NCBI GenBank assembly: GCA_002309835.1
Contig: DBYL01000035.1
Coordinates: 1 to 9,289 of the forward strand
Length of the DNA: 9,289 bases
Source of the DNA: Bacteroidales bacterium UBA1187
Lineage (GTDB): Bacteria > Bacteroidota > Bacteroidia > Bacteroidales > Paludibacteraceae
Direction of reading: 5' to 3'
Below are positions 7,556-9,289 of this stretch, piece by piece. Under the pieces are notes generated by a model. The model did not search any database and was not told the DNA's origin. It saw only the letters and a program-made list of their open reading frames with translations. Position 1 is the first letter of the stretch. Every line of letters begins with the position of its first letter. The position numbers and the translations under genes are program-made.

Positions 7556-7580
7556 TTCACTTTTCACCTTTCACTTTTCT
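7553..7580. repeat. Heptanucleotide repeat covering the cstA stop codon
   Basis: Four heptamers alternate on the plus strand: CCTTTCA (7553), CTTTTCA (7560), CCTTTCA (7567) and CTTTTCT (7574). Read on the coding (minus) strand they supply the last codons of cstA (KKSER) and its TGA stop at 7566-7564. A gain or loss of one unit here would change the C-terminal tail. Confidence 0.8.
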
Positions 7581-9066
7581 TTGTCCAGAAGATGAAACCG
7601 CAGAGGCAGAGAAGGGTGATGACGCCTGCGATGGTATAACCCAGCCAACGCCACTCCACCGGCAGATGCAACCCCTCCGGCGCAATGAGAATATAACTGC
7701 TGCATACCATCGTCATGAACAGCGCCGGGATAAGCGCTATCAGGTATCCGAACCGATAGGGGTTGTCATGGATCTTCACTTCATGCCGGTATAGCCAGAC
7801 GGTACCCGTCCAGAGTGTGAAGACAGCCAGTGTCTGGTTGGTCCATGCGAAATAGCGCCATACCACGTTGAAATCCACAAAAACCATTCCGAAGACGCAG
7901 AAGAAAAGCGGCAATGCAATCAGCAATCGCTTGCGCGGCGGTTTCTGGTCCATATTCAGATAGTCCGCTACGATGAGTCGCGCGGAACGGAGGGCAGTGT
8001 CTCCGCTGGTAATCGGCGCGGCTATGACACCTATGATCGCCAATACACCACCTACTATGCCCAGCCAGGAACGACTCACTTTATCTATGACGAGCGCTGC
8101 GATATTCTCTCCCGGGTGCTGCGCCGCAAAGGATTGTAGGCCGTCAATGCCATACAGACCCTTTTCCGGATCAGCGAAGAAAGTGCCTGCGGCTGCTGCC
8201 CAGATAAGCGCTAAGATACCTTCAGCAACCATCGCGCCGTAGAAGATCCAGCGACCCTGACGCTCGTTGGTCACACAACGCGCCATGATCGGACTCTGCG
8301 TGCCGTGAAAACCCGATATAGCACCGCAAGCAATAGAGACGAACATCATCGGGAAGAGCGGCAGGCCATTCGTCTGTCTGTTATGCAACCCGTCGAACAC
8401 TTCCGGCATTTCGGCGCTATGCCATCCCAGCATCACTACCATGATTCCGATGCCCATGAAAAGCAACATCGCACCGAAAATAGGGTAGAAACGACCGATC
8501 AGCTTATCGACAGGCAGTACCGTCGCTAATGCATAATAACCGAAGATAATCAGTACCCACGCGATGGGGATAGTAGAAAGATGAAAGTGGATGGTGGAAA
8601 GGGGACAAAGACCTTGCAGCAACGTAGCAGGGCCGCTCAGGAAAGTGGTGGTGAGTAAGATCAGCAAGACCAGACTCAGCGCACGCATAAGCGTCTTCAC
8701 GGCATGACCCATCTCATCACCGATGATATCCGGCAACGAATAACCTAACTTGCGGATCGAGAGCATTCCGCTCAGGTAATCATGTACGCCTCCGGCGAAG
8801 ATCGTACCGAACACAATCCACAGGAAGGCCGCAGGACCGTAAAAGATACCCATGATCGCACCGAAGATAGGACCGAGACCGGCGATGTTGAGGAATTGTA
8901 CCAAGAAGATGCGCCACGGCGCCATCGGAACAAAATCCACTCCGTCAGTCTTCGTCAAAGCCGGCGTTTTACGTTCCGGCTCAATACCGAAAATACGTTC
9001 TACAAGCACTCCGTAGGTAAAGAAACCTACAACTAATAAGATGAGAGCGACAATAAATGTTATCAT
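7564..9066 (-). CDS. cstA: CstA-family carbon starvation / pyruvate-peptide transporter
   Basis: The 500-residue polytopic inner-membrane protein belongs to the CstA family, whose characterised members (E. coli CstA and BtsT) take up pyruvate and have been linked to peptide use under carbon limitation. Family hallmarks are ERKTPALTKTDGVDFVP (31-47), NIAGLGPIFG (60-69), GGVHDYLSGMLSIRKLG (92-108), LPVDKLIGRFYPIFG (184-198), GTQSPIMARCV (255-265) and ITSGDTALRSARLIVADYL (352-370). More than ten hydrophobic segments span the chain. It is the short form, well below the roughly 700 residues of E. coli CstA. I chose the ATG at 9066 (MITFIVALILLVVGFF), about 22 bases downstream of a strong -7 box; upstream in-frame codons overlap that promoter. 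Oddities: residues 154-167 are encoded by an imperfect heptamer array, and the C-terminal KKSER plus stop lie in another. The substrate is inferred from family. Confidence 0.93.
   Translation of the reverse strand: MITFIVALILLVVGFFTYGVLVERIFGIEPERKTPALTKTDGVDFVPMAPWRIFLVQFLNIAGLGPIFGAIMGIFYGPAAFLWIVFGTIFAGGVHDYLSGMLSIRKLGYSLPDIIGDEMGHAVKTLMRALSLVLLILLTTTFLSGPATLLQGLCPLSTIHFHLSTIPIAWVLIIFGYYALATVLPVDKLIGRFYPIFGAMLLFMGIGIMVVMLGWHSAEMPEVFDGLHNRQTNGLPLFPMMFVSIACGAISGFHGTQSPIMARCVTNERQGRWIFYGAMVAEGILALIWAAAAGTFFADPEKGLYGIDGLQSFAAQHPGENIAALVIDKVSRSWLGIVGGVLAIIGVIAAPITSGDTALRSARLIVADYLNMDQKPPRKRLLIALPLFFCVFGMVFVDFNVVWRYFAWTNQTLAVFTLWTGTVWLYRHEVKIHDNPYRFGYLIALIPALFMTMVCSSYILIAPEGLHLPVEWRWLGYTIAGVITLLCLCGFIFWTKKSER
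8566..8607. repeat. In-frame heptamer array inside cstA
   Basis: Six imperfect 7-base units occupy exactly 42 bp: GGGGATA, GTAGAAA, GATGAAA, GTGGATG, GTGGAAA and GGGGACA (plus strand; rough consensus GTGGAAA). On the coding strand they are exactly 14 codons, Cys154 to Pro167, and give a peptide with LSTI repeated at a 7-residue interval (156-159 and 163-166). The segment lies between FLSGPATLLQG and the next membrane helix, a likely extramembrane loop. The coding-strand units resemble the T/C-rich heptamers beside the gene. Confidence 0.7.
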
Positions 9067-9074
9067 AGCACACA

Positions 9075-9094
9075 AACTTTGCGGCCGCAAAGTT
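9075..9094. promoter_or_regulatory. Perfect 20-bp palindrome overlapping the cstA -7 box
   Basis: AACTTTGCGGCCGCAAAGTT is a perfect 20-bp palindrome with a GC core. One half is most of the cstA -7 box, and the other lies in the 5' leader, across the expected transcription start. It could be an operator for a dimeric repressor acting at the promoter. The part transcribed is too short to form the full hairpin in RNA. No regulator gene is visible here. Confidence 0.5.
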
Positions 9095-9118
9095 ACACAA
9101 TTTTTTTGACATATGCAA
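9088..9118 (-). promoter_or_regulatory. cstA promoter
   Basis: Read on the minus strand, TTG (9118-9116) is followed by 20 bases and TAACTTTG (9095-9088), a perfect TAnnTTTG -7 box. Transcription should start around 9080-9083, leaving a leader of roughly 15 bases before the cstA ATG at 9066. It is the only recognisable promoter upstream of the six-gene minus-strand series. Confidence 0.8.
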
Positions 9119-9138
9119 GAAAAAGTGTGCTTTTTAAG

Positions 9139-9166
9139 TTCAGTGTTTAGTGTTTAGTGTTTAGCG
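9139..9166. repeat. Heptanucleotide repeat between cstA and the tRNA gene
   Basis: Four period-7 units run in series on the plus strand: TTCAGTG, TTTAGTG, TTTAGTG, TTTAGCG. The middle two are identical and the outer ones differ by a single base. The tract lies between the two divergent promoters, about 50 bp upstream of the tRNA promoter -33 box and 20 bp upstream of the cstA -33 box. Confidence 0.8.
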
Positions 9167-9217
9167 GAGGTGAAAAATCAAGAAAATGCACTTTTTTTGA
9201 AAAAAAATGCAAAAAAA

Positions 9218-9249
9218 TTTGGTCATATCAAAAAAAAGCAGTACTTTTG
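9218..9249 (+). promoter_or_regulatory. Promoter of the tRNA gene
   Basis: TTTG (9218-9221), a 20-base spacer and TACTTTTG (9242-9249) match the Bacteroidetes -33/-7 consensus. Long A tracts lie upstream and inside the spacer, as in UP-element-like strong promoters. The tRNA begins 19 bases after the -7 box, leaving a leader of about a dozen bases. Apart from four spacer bases it is the same as the promoter at 27-58. Confidence 0.88.
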
Positions 9250-9268
9250 CACTCGCTTTTGAAAAAGA

Positions 9269-9289
9269 GGGCGTTTAGCTCAGCTGGTT
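9269..9289 (+). tRNA. tRNA gene, 5' part only (identity unresolved, possibly Val)
   Basis: The last 21 bases fit the 5' part of a tRNA: a 7-base acceptor strand GGGCGTT (9269-9275), T8 and A9, the D-stem strand GCTC (9278-9281) and the D-loop start AGCTGGTT. The anticodon is beyond the window edge. The opening resembles Bacteroidetes tRNA-Val from memory, but this is a guess. The strong promoter just upstream supports a real, highly expressed gene. Confidence 0.85.

Noticed and set aside
7473..7580. CRISPR array
   Set aside because: Units are only 7 bases with no unique spacers; this is a simple tandem repeat.
6908..7639. A 243-codon plus-strand frame antisense to ysxC and running through the repeat spacer
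   Set aside because: Its sequence is the antisense of conserved G motifs plus repeats; no domain is visible.

Overview
The window looks like chromosomal DNA from a member of the Bacteroidales (Prevotella/Bacteroides-type). Three promoters match the Bacteroidetes pattern of a TTG/TTTG -33 box, about 20 bases, then TAnnTTTG. Start codons lack clear Shine-Dalgarno sequences, and an outer-membrane TonB-dependent receptor carries an N-terminal CarboxypepD_reg-like domain. The genus is inference.

Layout: all six protein genes lie on the minus strand. In transcription order (right to left) they are cstA (carbon-starvation-type transporter, 7564-9066), ysxC/engB (ribosome-assembly GTPase, 6878-7471), a TonB-dependent receptor (4413-6857), mutS (mismatch repair, 1796-4411), mltG (murein endolytic transglycosylase, 690-1790) and a small universal-stress-protein-like gene (122-706). 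Spacing is tight from ysxC onward: 20 bp, 1 bp, 5 bp, then a 17-bp overlap. Only the cstA-ysxC gap (92 bp) is larger. The only minus-strand promoter I can recognise upstream of these genes is the one before cstA, so they may be largely co-transcribed. Apart from shared transcription, I see no single pathway that unites them: they cover nutrient uptake, ribosome assembly, DNA repair, cell-wall synthesis and stress.

Edges: at the right end a strong promoter (9218-9249, plus strand) drives a tRNA gene cut off by the window edge (9269-9289). At the left end an almost identical promoter (27-58, minus strand) fires outward off the other edge. The two 35-base promoter cores agree at 31 positions, although they lie about 9 kb apart in opposite orientations.

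The most unusual structure is a set of period-7 (heptanucleotide) repeats. They fill the cstA-ysxC spacer, cover the cstA stop codon, and occur upstream of cstA. An imperfect six-unit array of exactly 42 bp lies in frame inside cstA, where it encodes a 14-residue segment with a 7-residue period. The cstA-ysxC spacer also holds a GC-rich hairpin module between two heptamer tracts. A perfect 20-bp palindrome overlaps the cstA -7 box. I found no complete new multi-gene system; the genes belong to known families.
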